A DNA stretch of 7,719 nt from Trueperaceae bacterium (GTDB lineage Bacteria; Deinococcota; Deinococci; Deinococcales; Trueperaceae): assembly GCA_007122815.1 (NCBI GenBank), contig SKSV01000139.1, positions 1 through 7,719 on the forward strand, in the 5' to 3' direction. Of this stretch, positions 6,806 through 7,719 are shown piece by piece (position 1 is the first letter of the stretch; every line of letters starts with the position of its first letter). Position numbers and translations under genes: made by a program. The notes under the pieces are model-generated. The model was not told where the DNA came from. It did not search any database and saw only the letters and a program-made list of their open reading frames with translations.

Positions 6806-7075
6806 ATGGCTCTCGCCAAGGAAAGCAAACAGGAAGTAGTGCAGCGCTTCGGCCTCGACCCGCAGGACACTGGATCTACCAGGGTCCAGGTGGCGCTGCT
6901 CACGAGCCGCATCAACGAGCTCGCCGCGCACCTGCGTGAACACAAGAAGGATCACCACAGCCGTCGAGGACTGCTCACGATGGTGGGTAAGCGCAAGCGG
7001 CTCCTCGGTTACCTGGAGAAGACCGATTACGAGGCCTACAAGGCCCTCATCGCGGAACTCGGGCTGCGCCGCTGA
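6806..7075 (+). CDS. rpsO: 30S ribosomal protein S15
   Basis: S15 is a primary binder of the 16S rRNA central domain, needed early in assembly of the 30S platform, and it contacts the 50S subunit in a bridge. The product has 89 residues, the standard length. It shows the family pattern throughout: [16 protein letters not shown] (21-36), then [16 protein letters not shown] (42-57) with the RNA-contacting His and Arg residues, then [10 protein letters not shown] (61-70). The ATG at 6806 is fixed by the family N-terminus and by the Shine-Dalgarno AAGGAAGG at 6791-6798, 7 nt away. An in-frame TTG at 6767 would add 13 unconserved residues across the leader hairpin and was not used. pnp follows, the usual bacterial partner gene. 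Confidence 0.98.
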   Translation: MALAKESKQEVVQRFGLDPQDTGSTRVQVALLTSRINELAAHLREHKKDHHSRRGLLTMVGKRKRLLGYLEKTDYEAYKALIAELGLRR

Positions 7076-7158
7076 GCCCCGGGGCACACCACGTCGGCTC
7101 GGACGCGTCACGCGAGCGCGTTACGTCGACCTCCAGCGAACGGGCCCGAGCGGCTCCG

Positions 7159-7189
7159 GCGGGCGAGGGCCTAGCGGCTCCTCGCCCGC
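7159..7189 (+). promoter_or_regulatory. Large GC-rich stem-loop in the rpsO-pnp spacer
   Basis: GCGGGCGAGG at 7159-7168 is a perfect 10-bp complement to CCTCGCCCGC at 7180-7189. The 11-nt loop can fold further, GCC at 7169-7171 with GGC at 7176-7178, leaving one bulged T at 7179. The next bases, TCAGCGTGTG, contain no T-run, so this is not a standard intrinsic terminator. A 9-bp direct repeat, AGCGGCTCC, occurs at 7149-7157 and again at 7173-7181 inside the hairpin. In Escherichia coli, RNase III cuts a hairpin in the pnp leader and PNPase then represses its own mRNA; a similar processing role is possible here. Confidence 0.5.
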
Positions 7190-7217
7190 TCAGCGTGTGG
7201 AGCGAGGACTGAAACCA

Positions 7218-7242
7218 GGCAACCCGCAAGGTGCGGAACGCC
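7218..7242 (+). promoter_or_regulatory. Second stem-loop of the pnp leader with a symmetric AAC/AAC internal loop
   Basis: CCGCA at 7224-7228 pairs with TGCGG at 7232-7236 around an AGG loop. Outside it, AAC at 7221-7223 faces AAC at 7237-7239, and then GGC at 7218-7220 pairs with GCC at 7240-7242. The inner stem is perfect and the identical internal-loop strands are notable. I could not match the whole to any riboswitch class I know. It may be a protein-binding element or chance. Confidence 0.35.
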
Positions 7243-7248
7243 CAGCAG

Positions 7249-7276
7249 GTCGTGCGGCGATGGGCGCCGACGCGAC
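7249..7276 (+). promoter_or_regulatory. Stem-loop immediately upstream of the pnp ribosome-binding site
   Basis: The bases at 7249-7254 pair with 7271-7276 (one G-U pair, 7253 with 7272). After a bulged A7270, 7255-7259 pair with 7265-7269. This gives an 11-bp stem with the 5-nt loop ATGGG. It ends two bases before the pnp Shine-Dalgarno AGGAGG (7279-7284), so its stability, or a protein holding it, could change ribosome access. The function is inferred from placement. Confidence 0.45.
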
Positions 7277-7291
7277 GCAGGAGGAGAGAGA

Positions 7292-7719
7292 GTGAACATC
7301 CCGAACGCACACCGCTACACCACCATGCTAGGTGACCGAGAGCTGGTCCTGGAGACCGGCAAGTACGCCAAGCAGGTCCACGGCAGCGTCACCGTGCGCT
7401 ACGGCGACTCGGTCGTGCTCGTCACCGCACACATGGACGACCGCGAGTCACCGATGAGCTTCCTACCGCTCACGGTGGAGTACGAGGAGCGCCACTACGC
7501 GGTCGGCAAGATCCCCGGCTCGTTCCTGCGCCGCGAGGGGCGCCCAGGCAACCAGGCGACGCTGAACGCGCGCCTCATCGACCGGCAGATCCGGCCACTC
7601 TTCCCGAAGGGTCTGCGACGCGAGCTCCAGGTGATCGTCACGGTGCTCTCCAGCGACCAGCGCAACGATCCCGCCATGGCTGCGGCGATCGGAGCCTCTG
7701 CCGCGCTGTCGATCTCCGA
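7292..7719 (+). CDS. pnp: Polyribonucleotide nucleotidyltransferase (PNPase), N-terminal part
   Basis: PNPase is a trimeric phosphorolytic 3'-to-5' exoribonuclease that degrades mRNA and trims structured RNAs. The window holds the first 142 codons; the gene runs off the edge, and full-length family members have about 700 residues. The visible part is the first RNase PH domain. It contains [14 protein letters not shown] (20-33), [20 protein letters not shown] (57-76), FLRREGRPG (78-86, the FFRR-type RNA-gripping loop), [13 protein letters not shown] (95-107) and [10 protein letters not shown] (133-142). The GTG at 7292 has an ideal Shine-Dalgarno, AGGAGG at 7279-7284, 7 nt upstream, and gives the expected N-terminus. 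The in-frame ATG at 7325 would cut off the first beta strand. It follows rpsO by 216 bp of structured leader; no separate promoter is evident. Confidence 0.97.
   Translation, partial: MNIPNAHRYTTMLGDRELVLETGKYAKQVHGSVTVRYGDSVVLVTAHMDDRESPMSFLPLTVEYEERHYAVGKIPGSFLRREGRPGNQATLNARLIDRQIRPLFPKGLRRELQVIVTVLSSDQRNDPAMAAAIGASAALSIS

Noticed and set aside
7159..7200. Intrinsic terminator between rpsO and pnp
   Set aside because: The stem is strong but no T-run follows, and the conserved gene pair argues for read-through.
7200..7250. Possible cobalamin or c-di-GMP riboswitch-like words in the pnp leader
   Set aside because: Isolated words (for example CCCGCAA) recall those families, but the order and the required core elements are missing.
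7256..7268. Resemblance of GGCGATGGGCGCC to the start of a fluoride riboswitch
   Set aside because: The conserved downstream CTGATG element is absent, and the bases are fully explained by the simple hairpin before the pnp ribosome-binding site.
1..7719. Search for a novel defence, mobile or repeat-array system
   Set aside because: All coding space is filled by known housekeeping families on one strand; no transposase, integrase, spaced repeat array or attachment-site duplication was seen.

Overview
The window is a GC-rich (visibly well above 60%) bacterial chromosomal segment with all recognisable genes on the + strand and little spacing between them. It is housekeeping DNA: cell division, cofactor synthesis, rRNA modification, protein turnover, a ribosomal protein and RNA decay. 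The best guess for the source is the Deinococcota, perhaps near Truepera. This rests on remembered family resemblance: the FtsZ C-terminus (YDIPAFLR tail on a short linker), the PNPase stretch [15 protein letters not shown], the S9C-type peptidase, and -10 boxes of the TANNNT kind, one of them placed for a leaderless start. It is an inference, not a database result. GTG starts are used for the Nudix, ribF and pnp genes.

Layout. Positions 1-60 hold an open frame whose stop overlaps the ftsA start (ATGA); it may be the tail of ftsQ. Then come ftsA (57-1301) and, after a 78-bp spacer with a perfect 13-bp palindrome and a TATGAT box, ftsZ (1380-2441). A Nudix hydrolase of ADP-ribose pyrophosphatase type (2452-2973) follows 10 bp later and overlaps ribF (2970-3902) by a GTGA junction buried in strong potential hairpins. 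An RlmB-like 23S rRNA 2'-O-methyltransferase (3928-4686) has a possible leaderless promoter. An S9-family serine peptidase (4713-6674) closes this run. A second unit starts with an extended -10 promoter at 6684-6692 and contains rpsO (6806-7075) and the first 142 codons of pnp (7292 to the window edge).

How the genes work together. FtsA anchors FtsZ filaments to the membrane, so the first block is the end of a division (dcw-type) cluster. The Nudix and RibF proteins both handle nucleotide cofactors and look translationally coupled. The rpsO-pnp pair is a conserved bacterial arrangement. Both of its genes are preceded here by strong potential RNA structure right next to a good Shine-Dalgarno sequence, which fits post-transcriptional autoregulation of the kind known for S15 and PNPase elsewhere.

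I found no mobile element, CRISPR array, tRNA, rRNA or defence system, and no sign of a wholly new system. The parts most worth a second look are non-coding: the ftsZ upstream palindrome, the ribF start hairpins, the rpsO leader, and the pnp leader with its three stem-loops.
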